A stretch of 64,000 nucleotides of DNA from Candidatus Calescibacterium sp. (lineage in GTDB: Bacteria > Calescibacteriota > Calescibacteriia > Calescibacteriales > Calescibacteriaceae), in NCBI GenBank assembly GCA_025060505.1, contig JANXBU010000002.1, forward strand, positions 142,582-206,581, written 5' to 3'. Shown here piece by piece: positions 28,501 to 37,209 of this stretch. Under the pieces are notes generated by a model, which worked only from the letters and a program-made list of their open reading frames with translations, ran no database searches and was not told the origin of the DNA. The translations under genes were made by a program, and so were the position numbers. The stretch's first letter is position 1, and the number at the start of each line of letters is the position of its first letter.

Positions 28501-30540
28501 AAGCTTGAGGTGGGAACTTTTCTGCCTGTAAGTATTGTTGGTGGAGTAAAAAATCAGTTTAGTTTGTCTGATATTTTTCTTGAAGCCAAGTATCTAGTTT
28601 TCAGTGAAAAAGACCTTTTTTCTCTTTCTTTGAATCCGCAGATAGGTATTCCGACTTTTGGAGGGGATTTTGCAAGCAACCGCTCAATCTCTCCAAGATT
28701 AGGCTTTATAATTTCAAGAGAAACAAAGCTGGGAGATTTTTTGCTAAACACATCTGGAAACATAGGTTTTGAATACAGATCAGAAAGAGCTGTTGCTGAT
28801 TTGAATGTTGGTTCTCAGACTTATTTTATGCTTGGTGGATCTTTGAGTTTCAGACAAATAAATTTTTCATTTGAAACTATATCTTTCATATCCCTTGAAG
28901 AAGTGAGGAAAGAAACAATACCAGCTGAGGCTTTAATTTCTGTGGGAGGAGAGTTTTCCGATCTGAAAGTGAGAATCGGTGGCGGAGGAGGTTTGACACA
29001 GGGAATAGGCTCTCCAAAATATAGGCTCTTTGTTATTTTTACATATGATCTGCAACCATCTGTTCCACCAATAAAGTATATGAGAGTGGAGGGTCGGGTT
29101 CTTGATAACCTTGGGAGAGAAGTTCAAAAAGGGGTAGTTTATGTTCAGGAGTCCGGTGTCTCCTCGCAGATAAAGGACGGAAAATTCGAAATGGAACTCC
29201 CAGATGGTAGATGGACCTTTAAAGTCGTATCTCCGGGATATGAAACAAAAATTCAGTCGTTTTTAATACCTGATCAGAAACCAGAGATAAATGTAAGGAA
29301 GCTTGACCCACAAATAGTTATAGCTCCAACAGATAGGTTTGGAATATCTCAAACCATTGAGCTTAACATCAAAACACCGGAAGGCGTTATAAAAACATCA
29401 TCAGATATTGCAGCTATATCTACATCTGGAAATATAGATATTCAGACCAAAGATATTAGTAGATCTGTTGTTTTACCGCCAGATGAGATTATATGGATCA
29501 ACCTTATACATCGTCAGACCGTTGAAACAAATAAGGAGCAGCAAGCCCAACCACAGCAACAAGAAACAAAACAAAGAGGAAAGCAAGATATAACAGCCAA
29601 GAAAGGAAGAACCAAAGAGACTCAGCAGCAAAGATCAGCGCAACCTCAAAGAGCCGGAGCTCAACCAGAGAATCTAGCTCAAAAAAGAGATTTGGAAAAA
29701 ACAGAAAAATTACCAGAAACTCAGCTTGAAACTACCGAAACAACTGTTAAAGATAATGAACAGCAAAGAAGCTCGGAGGAATCGGTGTTATCACAAAAAC
29801 CTTCTGATAAACCAAAGGAAAAAACTACCGAGATACCTTCTGTGGAAAGAATTGTTGGTGAGAAGGGAAAAATAACCGAGAAAATTCCGTCAAGACCATC
29901 AAAACCTTCAGAGGAAGTCTCTGAGAGGGGAAAAACCGAAGTTTTTGAGCCAAAGATTCAAACACAGGAAAAAATTGTGACAAAAGAGCATATATCAAAG
30001 GAGCAAGGAAAAAATATTGAAAGAGAACGAAAGAATATTTACACAGAACAGATAGGTGAAGAACAAAAAATTGAAGAGCAAAGAACTTCTGTTGTATCTC
30101 TTCCAAAAAAAGAAGAGATCAAAAAAGAAGAAACAGCGGTTATACCTTTTAAATTTGAAGAAAAAAAAGAACTTGAATCAAAGTTGAGCTTGCTTATATC
30201 TAAGGTTTTCGATAGTTTCACTGTAAACAGATGGGATATACCTAAATCTGCTTACGATGATCTTGATAAGGTAGCACAGATAATACTTGAAAATAAAGAC
30301 AGAATATCTTCAATTCGGATTGAAGGACATACAGATATAACTGGTCCGGAGTACTGGAATGTTGAGCTATCTTATCTCAGAGCAAATGAAATACGAAGGT
30401 ATCTTTACAAAAAGGGAGTGAAAATTCCAATAGAGATAATAGGCTATAGCTATATGAGACCTATTGACACAAATGAAACAGAAGAAGGAAGAAGAAAGAA
30501 CAGAAGGACGGAAGTCAAAGTGTTCTCAGAAGGTGAATAG
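22519..30540 (+). CDS. Giant fused ORF: exported ASH/choice-of-anchor-D multidomain protein plus OmpA-type outer-membrane protein
   Basis: N-terminal hydrophobic signal. Many 'LDFGNVITG...' / 'IDFGKVRMGQTRSEVFTIRNLGTS' ASH-like repeats. Internal 'GSGCSCSSASPFSLDMFLILISVLFFFVRSG' then 'LLKKLIRLFVFTLIFCFLIFSHRAYSQD' at about 28090-28270. Then a beta-barrel-like region, carboxypeptidase-regulatory-like segment, Q/E/K-rich linker, and C-terminal OmpA domain 'IRIEGHTDITGPEYWNVELSYLRANEIRRYL...GRRKNRRTEV'. Confidence 0.8.
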   Translation: MSFSFIMLASKKKLGILSLAILLSYFMIKGDNNNEGYLTINTHYTANFSADFDYVNERWLVVYEKNDKIYGRFVSLNKTFFTGEFELSNLGCSATEKCFDPNIKFGCDGGTCKFLIAYVRGSKVYYNMLDDDDGNSLFTNPMTVSPLPSTYPSVEFDYINKRFFVVFSEEITQDNSDVSGILVNFSDGLTFGSKISISSAFRNQIKPSVAFSESLSYIVVWQDHRADDRGDIYYQFISKDGQRIGENSGVGLFPSRHEVNPYVFWLPSINRFVVLYKTSIVFVKPGESEECPIIAGNITCTEGNYVYSFIDSSGRVSFPVRILPNANISSETEHYARMGTNYIIFAGDAYYSMDKRKHFAIMRFDTTTPKYILSNPTFWFPNYYRVKVGLVSISEPLPDEPFCPPIREHPNDSLITIEPSSFTLEEKRTKTRFPVLFPRGMYPGDHSAKIFVSATTYPGINTALVIFGVSFTENLSLVTIDTDPVMFDYEYLSQTSLPVAVTNTCYISYGQPPCPGCPCTGEYQIKVTGGKPPYTFQAVAGQMPPGLTVNYQGTITGFVLPPDIGSVCETYPCPFTFSVLVSDSSNPKKSSCMTFDTLLFPSPEVRLSYPEQISFCTKATESKSDNIFIQNLGTPVTIQILEPKMISFGDSATCSTVTLSTFPFMCSPAGSSIAPFYLEIYSQQTTVGNGCTSTSCPWGKTCDCRQFKYELYPGHSISGKIHFSSNFYGEYTTKITFHVVDSVLGYSESHTINVKAFTIAQDLFVTSDMPISPSGCTNYTSVCTTYNIDLGNMYVGQSTSFYIYLGNAVTSASNLGCSGDVYLEVLTVFASPNQSFSILSPPPSEFGTIGPVSIPSNSTRPIAIQVSGVSAGSITYPIIIYSDDPDERRVVVVVRAYFNPVSFNVPSIVDCGINLRGYPPLPCYIEIQNQSPVSVPVNSIGISGSSQFYVTGTTSFEVPPFSTYMLQVSFGSSATGVHFGVLTLYMNSAPFFVSVGLRGQVIDKDDLLKIEPSSLDFGNVITGASIASGIRFINMSLYDLYVSPIYIDSPFSFPSASSVYIPAGQEKSIAVNFVPTSAGTFTSAALFTVSTSRFSYILTYPVSGTGVLPPAVLRVPSSVNCGTYLISSAHLQCYIEIQNTSSVPSAIHGINISGSDAFYLTGSTSFTISPYYTYSLVVSFGSSVAGIHSGNLVIHSNSITPVISVNLLGRAVDRIVRVEPEVLDFGTAVTGAEIRSNFKIINMTDQIVYVIPSYIDVPFSFADPSSRVIHPSKDINFAIDFKPLSAGTFTSAARFTVSTGGFSYTLTYPVSGTAVTPESVGLKASLRMIPNYINFGDVIICSPVRCPVSIRSLNIINTGNVPINLVSFSHPSNVSNYSITTPLSITDFYVTDFVARALNTGGAVGNIVFNFSSTAGSFSAVVTFYINGVSPAISVSPDSISFGAVKVGEESIFMLSVSNTGNYKLTVTNISIGQPFFSDVPVPFEIQAGESRRIPISFRPREVSSYETYIRIYSDAPYSEVLTVQISGRGEENPLPVADVSPKSIDFGKVRMGQTRSEVFTIRNLGTSKLFVSSISSLAQEFVLKLDQILPLAIDSNNSVTFVITFSPSDEKVFDSFVVLKTNDANKPEIRISVKGEGANPHIRVPSEVNFGGVRRGKTVKKEFPIENTGNLPLQAEISITKDDEFVFISDYIGEVTEKFSITIPEKSSSKLDIYFTPPGLEKYRATITIKSDDPLYPFIEVPVSGEGGFPVLSMNVNEIDFGEIYIDERKEYEVSVSNLGSAPLEVTFYVNDQVFGVSVSSFVVPSREVYNVKFIFAPNGKEGVFSSPVKVITDDPKNSELEITLKGRAKRFSYIPIGSGCSCSSASPFSLDMFLILISVLFFFVRSGLLKKLIRLFVFTLIFCFLIFSHRAYSQDISLNINNFYPYQDISNFSFLRTAHFRPKRTLGWGGFLSFAKDPLMLKVAKGEQSISKQTIVNYSIYSGVVLSYVPVEKLEVGTFLPVSIVGGVKNQFSLSDIFLEAKYLVFSEKDLFSLSLNPQIGIPTFGGDFASNRSISPRLGFIISRETKLGDFLLNTSGNIGFEYRSERAVADLNVGSQTYFMLGGSLSFRQINFSFETISFISLEEVRKETIPAEALISVGGEFSDLKVRIGGGGGLTQGIGSPKYRLFVIFTYDLQPSVPPIKYMRVEGRVLDNLGREVQKGVVYVQESGVSSQIKDGKFEMELPDGRWTFKVVSPGYETKIQSFLIPDQKPEINVRKLDPQIVIAPTDRFGISQTIELNIKTPEGVIKTSSDIAAISTSGNIDIQTKDISRSVVLPPDEIIWINLIHRQTVETNKEQQAQPQQQETKQRGKQDITAKKGRTKETQQQRSAQPQRAGAQPENLAQKRDLEKTEKLPETQLETTETTVKDNEQQRSSEESVLSQKPSDKPKEKTTEIPSVERIVGEKGKITEKIPSRPSKPSEEVSERGKTEVFEPKIQTQEKIVTKEHISKEQGKNIERERKNIYTEQIGEEQKIEEQRTSVVSLPKKEEIKKEETAVIPFKFEEKKELESKLSLLISKVFDSFTVNRWDIPKSAYDDLDKVAQIILENKDRISSIRIEGHTDITGPEYWNVELSYLRANEIRRYLYKKGVKIPIEIIGYSYMRPIDTNETEEGRRKNRRTEVKVFSEGE
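25231..26463 (+). repeat. Two-unit in-frame tandem duplication (about 624-630 bp per unit) within the giant ORF
   Basis: Near-identical DNA 'tctgctgg[c/t]acattcacatc[a/g]gctgcgc...tttacggtatcaacg' at 25747 and 26371 (624 bp apart). 'CYIEIQN' blocks begin each unit (VPSIVDCG... at 25231; VPSSVNCG... at 25861). Confidence 0.8.
29521..30180 (+). other. Low-complexity Q/E/K/T-rich linker between beta-barrel-like region and OmpA domain
   Basis: Translated 'NKEQQAQPQQQETKQRGKQDITAKKGRTKETQQQRSAQPQRAGAQPEN...KKEEIKKEETAV'. Confidence 0.75.
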
Positions 30541-30846
30541 TTTTTATCTTAAACCTTTCTGTTGTAAATTTATAAAGTTCCACGACATTTCAAACCATAT
30601 CACATTTTTCATGTACAAGGCAAAATCTTTTCACAAGCAAGAGAATCTGTGATGAAGTTATACAGCTATCTTGTAGAGTCTTGTAAATGAGTGCGATGTT
30701 CCGTAATGTGGCGAACAAAAATTGTTTTGCTGTTCCTGTTGAAATGTTTTTTTGTTCATAAGGAGATCAAATGTATCAGAAACTTTATCTGAAGAGTGTT
30801 GGTATCATTTAAATCAAAGATCTTGCATTAAAGCAGAAAACTACAA

Positions 30847-31680
30847 TTATGCTAATGATACTTTTTGAACTTCTCCTGATCTTATTTTCTGTATCCATTT
30901 TTCTTTTGGATGAAAAGGCAGACCTGATATATTGTTTTCTATCTCGGTGATACAAAAGTACAGAAAATCTCTTTCAGATATATCCTTATGTACGAATACT
31001 GTTTTATCTTGATCTCTAATAAGTATTATGTCAAGGTCAATTGTTCTTGGAGAAAAATTTCCCTTCTCATTTCTTCCAAGTTCTTTTTCTATCTGGTATA
31101 ATTTATCTTCAAGTTCATGTTTTTCAAGGAATGTTTCTGCTTTCACAACGCAGTTTATAAATTTGGGTAGTGAAAGGTCATATTCTCCATATTCATTTAT
31201 TGCTGTTGTTGTATAAAGGTTTGAAACTTTTTCAACTCTGATCTCGCTTATTGATTTGAGTTTTTCTATTGCATTTTTTATATTCTCCTTTGGATTTATA
31301 TTTGAGCCTACCGATATGAAGAAAGTTCTCCATTTCCTTTCCACACAAACCGATGTACTCCTGGCAAATCTTAGAGCTCCGGGTTTATCTACTTCAACTG
31401 AAACTCCGATCACACCAGCTTTCCTTATACATATCTCTGTAATATTGTACGCTATGGTTTCAATCAAGTACGGTGATGATTTTTCTACAAAATCAATAAT
31501 TTCTTTTTTCAACTTTTTGTAATCAACTGTATTACTTATATCATCTGTTTTACCAGCTTTTTTCAGATCCAAAGTTAGTTCAGCATTTATGATTATGTCT
31601 TGTTTTTCTTTTCTTTCCCAATCGTTAATTCCAACTGTTGTTCTCAGAAGAAGGTCTTTTATCTTTATTTTATCTGGCAT
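30847..31680 (-). CDS. folBK: Bifunctional dihydroneopterin aldolase / HPPK
   Basis: FolB-like 'KIKIKDLLLRTTVGINDWERKEKQDIIINAEL...VEVDKPGALRFARSTSV' joined to FolK-like 'FISVGSNINPKENI...GRNEKGNFSPRTIDLDIILI'. Start at MPDKIKIK. Confidence 0.88.
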   Translation of the reverse strand: MPDKIKIKDLLLRTTVGINDWERKEKQDIIINAELTLDLKKAGKTDDISNTVDYKKLKKEIIDFVEKSSPYLIETIAYNITEICIRKAGVIGVSVEVDKPGALRFARSTSVCVERKWRTFFISVGSNINPKENIKNAIEKLKSISEIRVEKVSNLYTTTAINEYGEYDLSLPKFINCVVKAETFLEKHELEDKLYQIEKELGRNEKGNFSPRTIDLDIILIRDQDKTVFVHKDISERDFLYFCITEIENNISGLPFHPKEKWIQKIRSGEVQKVSLA

Positions 31681-31716
31681 ACCATTTATTCTAATTGAAT
31701 TTTTTAATTTAGATCT

Positions 31717-32940
31717 ATGATAAAAATAGTTCATACATCAGATTGGCATGCCGGAAAATCAAATGGTAGGGAATCAAGAAGAGAAGATCTGCAGTACTCT
31801 CTGAATCAAATTGAGCAATTCATAAAAGAGGAGAGAGTAGATTTTCTTCTGGTATGCGGAGATATTTTTGATAAACCATCTATATCTCCCCAAGATATGC
31901 TCATTATATGGAATTTCTTCATAAATATAAAGCAGTATGGAACAAAATCAATAGCGATCACGGGAAATCATGATTCAAAGGAATTTTTCAATAGTATGAA
32001 AAGTCTGCTGAAGCTAATTGATGTTTATGTTTTTGACAGAGTTTCTCCGGAAATCAAAAGCTCTTTTGTTGAGTTTGAAAAGGAGCAGGATGGTAAAATT
32101 TGTTTTTTTGCTTTTCCATATCTTAATCCAAACATTCCTGTTGATGTCTATGAAAAATTCAGTTCAAGCTCCTATTCGGAGAAATACACAGATTTTGTGG
32201 TGCGCTATCTTGAATTAGCTTCTGGTTATGCCCTAAATTTCTCTTGCCCGGTCATAATGCTTTCTCATATTGCAATATCAGAGGCTAAGATCTCCGGAAC
32301 CGAGAAAGAAATAAGTGTCAGGCAAGATTTCTGCGTACCTCACGCAAGAGTACCGCAGAATTTTTTATACTATGCTCTTGGACATATACATAAGAATCAG
32401 AGAGTAAGCAATACAAAAAGGATGTATTACTCTGGAACTCTGTATCAGATTGATTTTGGAGAAGAAAAGGATGAAAACAAAGGATTTTATTTTTTCACTA
32501 TCAAGGATGGAAAAATAGATAAGGAGCCAGAGTTCCAAAGAGTTTCTCTTAAAAGAAAACTCAAGACCTATGATTTTGATTTAACTAATTCTAATGTTAA
32601 TTCTATTGTTCAACAGCTTAGCAGCAGTAAAGATACTCTTAAAAGAATCTTCCTGTATTATAAACCAGAACAAAAGCATCTTATTCCTGAAATCGTATCA
32701 AAAATAAATAACTTGGAAGGAATAATTTCTATAAATTTTGATGAGATTGATAATAAAAACGAGATGCAGAAAGATATTGATTACTCTGAACTAAGTTACA
32801 TGGATATAATCTCTCTCTATGAAAAATTTTATTCCGAGGTAAAGGGTGGAGATTTGGATTTTTTCAGGAACAAAATACAACCAAGAATTATGAAACTAAT
32901 AGAAGAATTTGAGAAAAGTCAAATGGTTGAGGGAGCGTAG
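31717..32940 (+). CDS. DNA repair exonuclease, SbcD/Mre11 family
   Basis: Metallophosphatase motifs 'IVHTSDWHAGKSN', 'LVCGDIFDKP', 'AITGNHDS', 'YALGHIHKNQ'. Confidence 0.85.
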   Translation: MIKIVHTSDWHAGKSNGRESRREDLQYSLNQIEQFIKEERVDFLLVCGDIFDKPSISPQDMLIIWNFFINIKQYGTKSIAITGNHDSKEFFNSMKSLLKLIDVYVFDRVSPEIKSSFVEFEKEQDGKICFFAFPYLNPNIPVDVYEKFSSSSYSEKYTDFVVRYLELASGYALNFSCPVIMLSHIAISEAKISGTEKEISVRQDFCVPHARVPQNFLYYALGHIHKNQRVSNTKRMYYSGTLYQIDFGEEKDENKGFYFFTIKDGKIDKEPEFQRVSLKRKLKTYDFDLTNSNVNSIVQQLSSSKDTLKRIFLYYKPEQKHLIPEIVSKINNLEGIISINFDEIDNKNEMQKDIDYSELSYMDIISLYEKFYSEVKGGDLDFFRNKIQPRIMKLIEEFEKSQMVEGA

Positions 32941-33096
32941 GAATCTAGAACTATGATATTCTTATTGAGAAAAAAATATGTTTGTGAAAAATTTGGTAGA
33001 TTAAACAGAGTTTTCAGCAAAAAGTTTTCAACGAAATAGGAAACACTTCAAAAATTTGCAAAAAACAGAACTTCAGCGCTGTTTCATTATGTTTAA

Positions 33097-34605
33097 TTGA
33101 AGATGCCAAAACTCAAAATAGATGGTAGAGAAGTAGAGGTTCAGCAGGGTACGAATCTTATAATTGCTGCTCTGAAAGCTGGGGTTTACATACCTCACTA
33201 TTGTTATCATCCTCTGCTACCAGTGGCTGCTCAGTGCAGAATGTGTCTGGTTAAGGTTGAAGGTGCGCCAAAGCCTATTGTTGCCGCCTGTAACGTAACA
33301 GTAGACAGAGATATGATAGTTGACACAAAAGATCAACAAGTTCAGAAGTTAAGAGAAATTGTTCTTGAGCTTCTTCTACAGCATCATCCTGTTGATTGTC
33401 CTGTTTGTCCAAGATCTGGTGAATGTGATCTTCAAAACTTTGCATATAACTGGGGACCACAGACAAAAAGATATGATGGAAAAAGACGTCTGAAAGGATG
33501 GAAAAGAGTAGCAAAAAACATAGTCCTTTTCAAGGAAAGATGCGTTCTTTGTACCAGATGTGTGAGATTTCTGCGCGATTACACAAAAACAGGGGGAATA
33601 GAGGTTTCAAGAAGGGGATTTGCTTCCGACCTTGTTATATTTCCTGAGAAATTGGCTAACGGAAGCAACTATGTTGGAAATATAATTGACATTTGTCCTG
33701 TTGGAGCTCTTGTTGATGAAGCTACTTCTTACTTACCAAGAGCTTGGCGTATGGAAAAAGCTCTTACGCATTGTCCTATGTGTGAGAGAGGTTGCACGGT
33801 TGTTGTTGAAGCTTGGAAAGGAAAAATTGTAAGAGTCAAAACCTTCGATAACACATCAGATAAAGCAGAAGATCATCTATACTCAGAAAAAGACGCGATA
33901 CAACCTGCTTACTATCAGATCAACGGTATTGAAGAAATAGGAGAACTCTCATACGATAAACTTTATACGCAAGATATGATCATCTGTGATATAGGAAGAT
34001 GGGATTGGAGAAAATTCTTTTTCCCAAGAGATAGTAATCTATATTCTCTGGAAAACGGTACAAAAGAGAAGATTGATTTTGATTCAGCTGTTAAAATATC
34101 GCAAAGATTTTTTGATTTTGATAAAAAAGCTATACTTGTAACACCTTACGCTACAAACGAAGAGATGATATTACTCAAAACTCTTGCTCAGAAATCCTCT
34201 GCGTCAATATCTCTTCTACCTCCTATAGAAGGTCAAGAAGATGGAGTGCTTCTTAAAAAAGTCAGAGCTCCAAACTTTATTGGTGGTAAAAATATTATAG
34301 GAGATGTTTCATATGAAGTTCTCCAAAATGTTGAAAAAGGGGCTTTTGATTCAGTTTTATACTACGGTATGGGATCCGATAAATCAAAGTTTTCTCCGCA
34401 AAAAATAAAATCAAATTTCTCTATAATTATAGACCTCATACCTCCGGAAGGTTTAAGTGGAATCTTTATTCCAGCAACAATACCTTATGAAAAGCATGGT
34501 ACATACACATTTGAAGGAAAAGAAAAAAGAATATATCCAGTCTACAAGACAAAATTCTCAGAAGTTGATTTGTTCCAGAAGATGGTCTCTGCTCTGGAAA
34601 GATAA
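33097..34605 (+). CDS. nuoG: NADH-quinone oxidoreductase subunit G-like iron-sulfur protein
   Basis: 2Fe-2S 'CRMCLVKVEG', 'HHPVDCPVCPRSGECDLQNFAYNWG', 'CVLCTRCVRF', 'DICPVGAL', 'CPMCERGC'. Confidence 0.85.
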   Translation: MKMPKLKIDGREVEVQQGTNLIIAALKAGVYIPHYCYHPLLPVAAQCRMCLVKVEGAPKPIVAACNVTVDRDMIVDTKDQQVQKLREIVLELLLQHHPVDCPVCPRSGECDLQNFAYNWGPQTKRYDGKRRLKGWKRVAKNIVLFKERCVLCTRCVRFLRDYTKTGGIEVSRRGFASDLVIFPEKLANGSNYVGNIIDICPVGALVDEATSYLPRAWRMEKALTHCPMCERGCTVVVEAWKGKIVRVKTFDNTSDKAEDHLYSEKDAIQPAYYQINGIEEIGELSYDKLYTQDMIICDIGRWDWRKFFFPRDSNLYSLENGTKEKIDFDSAVKISQRFFDFDKKAILVTPYATNEEMILLKTLAQKSSASISLLPPIEGQEDGVLLKKVRAPNFIGGKNIIGDVSYEVLQNVEKGAFDSVLYYGMGSDKSKFSPQKIKSNFSIIIDLIPPEGLSGIFIPATIPYEKHGTYTFEGKEKRIYPVYKTKFSEVDLFQKMVSALER

Positions 34606-34646
34606 TCTATTGATTAAACCTGTATTTTTTCCGATAAAAAACAGAG

Positions 34647-34955
34647 ATGACTGTTGATGTTTTCAGAAGCAAGATCTATATTATTATTCTTGTTAGAGAC
34701 GAGAACGAAAGAGTTGTAGGAGTGATGCCCATTAAAGTTGTTGATTTTTTAAAATCTAAACAGAAGGTTTCAGATCAGATTTCAGACTTTTTTATAAATT
34801 TGGAAGTTGTTCCACCTGTTCGTATTGTGTTTCACAGAGATGACATAAAACTTGCTAACTTTATTTCAGAAACATTTAAGGAAGCGGAGAGAAAAATAGA
34901 ACAAAAAATACAAAAAATGAGGGAAATAGTACTCAAAGTGAAAAAAACATTATAG
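34647..34955 (+). CDS. Hypothetical protein
   Basis: Compact ORF on the same strand between nuoG and the ABC ATPase; no recognised family. Confidence 0.4.
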   Translation: MTVDVFRSKIYIIILVRDENERVVGVMPIKVVDFLKSKQKVSDQISDFFINLEVVPPVRIVFHRDDIKLANFISETFKEAERKIEQKIQKMREIVLKVKKTL

Positions 34956-35022
34956 GGAGATTGTTTGTTTTCTGATTTCTAAATGAATGTATGTTTGATT
35001 TGTTTTTTGATTTTTTGGGAGA

Positions 35023-35790
35023 TTGTATCTCAAAGCTATGCAAGATCAGGTGATAATAACGATTGAGAATCTCTGGAAAAGCTTCGGAGGAAAAGTTGTT
35101 CTAAAAAATATAAACACAAAGATAAAGGAAGGAAAGATCACAGTTATTATGGGTAGATCTGGTTGTGGAAAGACTGTTCTTATGAAACATATTGTGGGAA
35201 TACTATCTCCGGACAGAGGAAGGATTTTTTTTGAAAACGAAGATATAACAAAGATTTCAAAAGATGAGAAATTAAGATACATAAGAAACTTTGGATTCCT
35301 GTTTCAGAATTCTGCTCTTTTTGATTGGATGACTGTTGAAGAGAATGTAGCTTTCCCGCTTTACGAGATAAAGAGGATAAGGAATATACAAGAAATCAAA
35401 CAAAGAGTATCTGAAATTCTTGAAGTTGTTGGTTTGAAGGGACATGAGAAAAAGTATCCTTCGGAGCTGTCGGGAGGTATGCAAAAGAGAACTGCTCTGG
35501 CAAGAGCAATTATACATGAACCAAAGGTTGTTGTTTTAGATGAACCTACATCTGGAATAGATCCGGCAACAACATCTGTTATAGAAGACCTTATCCTAGA
35601 CATAAAAAAAAGAATAAAGTCAACATTTATTGTTATAACTCACGATATAAAAAGTGCTCTTCGGTTGGCGGATCATATAATTTTTATGAAAGATGGGGAG
35701 ATAATCTGGGAAGGAGAGCCGCAGGAATTGAAGCAAAAAGAATCCACGCATTCAGAAATAGATATTTTTCTAAAAAGGTTGGAATTTTAA
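35023..35790 (+). CDS. ABC transporter ATP-binding protein, MlaF/Ttg2A-like
   Basis: 'GRSGCGKTVLMKHIVGILSPDRGRIFFENEDIT', 'ELSGGMQKRTALARAI', 'VVVLDEPTSGIDPATTSVIEDLI'. Confidence 0.85.
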   Translation: MYLKAMQDQVIITIENLWKSFGGKVVLKNINTKIKEGKITVIMGRSGCGKTVLMKHIVGILSPDRGRIFFENEDITKISKDEKLRYIRNFGFLFQNSALFDWMTVEENVAFPLYEIKRIRNIQEIKQRVSEILEVVGLKGHEKKYPSELSGGMQKRTALARAIIHEPKVVVLDEPTSGIDPATTSVIEDLILDIKKRIKSTFIVITHDIKSALRLADHIIFMKDGEIIWEGEPQELKQKESTHSEIDIFLKRLEF

Positions 35791-35976
35791 TACATATTTT
35801 GATATATATTTACTAACTTATCTATAAGAGATAAAAATTCAATGGTTCTTGAAATTTTGATTTGACTAAAAGAGTAAAAGGATTATAAGGAAAAATAATA
35901 AGTGGGAAAGAAGAATATAAAAGGTATCGTAAGAAAAAAGAGCATTAATAACAGTAAAAGAGAATAAACGAAAGCT

Positions 35977-37209
35977 ATGAAAGCGAATGAGATTGCCAAC
36001 TACTTTGTTGAAAAAACAGCAGATATGATGGAACTATCTGGCAACGTCAAAAAACTTCTACTTACTCCGAAGAGACAGCTGAAAGTTCAGATTGTTCTTG
36101 AAAGAGAAGATGGAAATCTTGCGATTTTTACTGGATATCGTGTTCAACACTCAGATGCCCGTGGTCCTTTTAAGGGTGGATTAAGATACCATTTTGCAGT
36201 TGATATGGAAGAGGTTGAAGGCTTAGCTTCACTGATGACATGGAAAACAGCTCTGGTTGATATACCTTTTGGTGGAGCAAAGGGAGGTATAAACTGTGAT
36301 CCAAAATCTCTTTCTCAAAGAGAACTTGAAATTCTCACAAGAAAATTTGTTGAGCAGATTCACGAATTCATAGGACCTATGAAAGATATTCCTGCACCAG
36401 ATGTTAATACAAATGCATCTGTTATGGCTTGGATAATGGACGAATATTCAAAGATTTATGGTTTTAACCCAGCTGTTGTTACCGGAAAACCAGTTGATCT
36501 TTTTGGATCGCAAGGAAGAGAAGAGGCAACCGGCAGAGGTGTATATTTTGTAACTGCCTTTTTGCTTCACTCTATGGGTAGATCAATAAAAGATTGTAGC
36601 TATGCTATACAGGGGTTTGGAAATGTTGGTTCTTGGGCTGCAACATTTATACATCAACATGGAGGTAAAATAGTCGCTGTTTCAGATGTCTCCGGAGGAT
36701 TATATAACAAAAATGGTATAGATATAGATTCTTTGAAAGATTATGTGAGAAAAAAAGGAGAAGTAAAAGGTTTTCCGGAAGCAGATTACATAACTAACGA
36801 GGAGCTTCTTACAGCAGACTGCGATGTTTTGATTCCGGCTGCTCTGAATGGAGTTATTGATACTCACATTGCAAAGGAGATAAAAGCAAAAATAATAGTT
36901 GAGGGAGCCAATGCTCCAATTCTACCAGAAGCAGATCAATACCTTGAGAAAAATGGAGTGATTGTTGTTCCTGATATAATTGCAAATTCCGGAGGGGTTA
37001 TTGTTTCTTATTTTGAGTGGACACAAAACATTCAACAGTTCAGGTGGCAATACGAAAAAGTTATAGATGAACTTTATCAGAAAATGAAATCAGCATACGA
37101 TAGTGTTTATAACCTCGCGAAATCAAAGAAGGTCTCGCTCAGAACAGCTTCATACATAATAGCTTTAGGAAAGGTTGCAAAGGCAATAATACAAAGAGGT
37201 GTATACTGA
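35977..37209 (+). CDS. Glu/Leu/Phe/Val dehydrogenase (glutamate dehydrogenase)
   Basis: 'GYRVQHSDARGPFKGGLRYH', 'VDIPFGGAKGGINCDP', 'DIPAPDVNTNASVMAWIMDEYSK', 'IQGFGNVGSWAA'. Confidence 0.92.
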   Translation: MKANEIANYFVEKTADMMELSGNVKKLLLTPKRQLKVQIVLEREDGNLAIFTGYRVQHSDARGPFKGGLRYHFAVDMEEVEGLASLMTWKTALVDIPFGGAKGGINCDPKSLSQRELEILTRKFVEQIHEFIGPMKDIPAPDVNTNASVMAWIMDEYSKIYGFNPAVVTGKPVDLFGSQGREEATGRGVYFVTAFLLHSMGRSIKDCSYAIQGFGNVGSWAATFIHQHGGKIVAVSDVSGGLYNKNGIDIDSLKDYVRKKGEVKGFPEADYITNEELLTADCDVLIPAALNGVIDTHIAKEIKAKIIVEGANAPILPEADQYLEKNGVIVVPDIIANSGGVIVSYFEWTQNIQQFRWQYEKVIDELYQKMKSAYDSVYNLAKSKKVSLRTASYIIALGKVAKAIIQRGVY

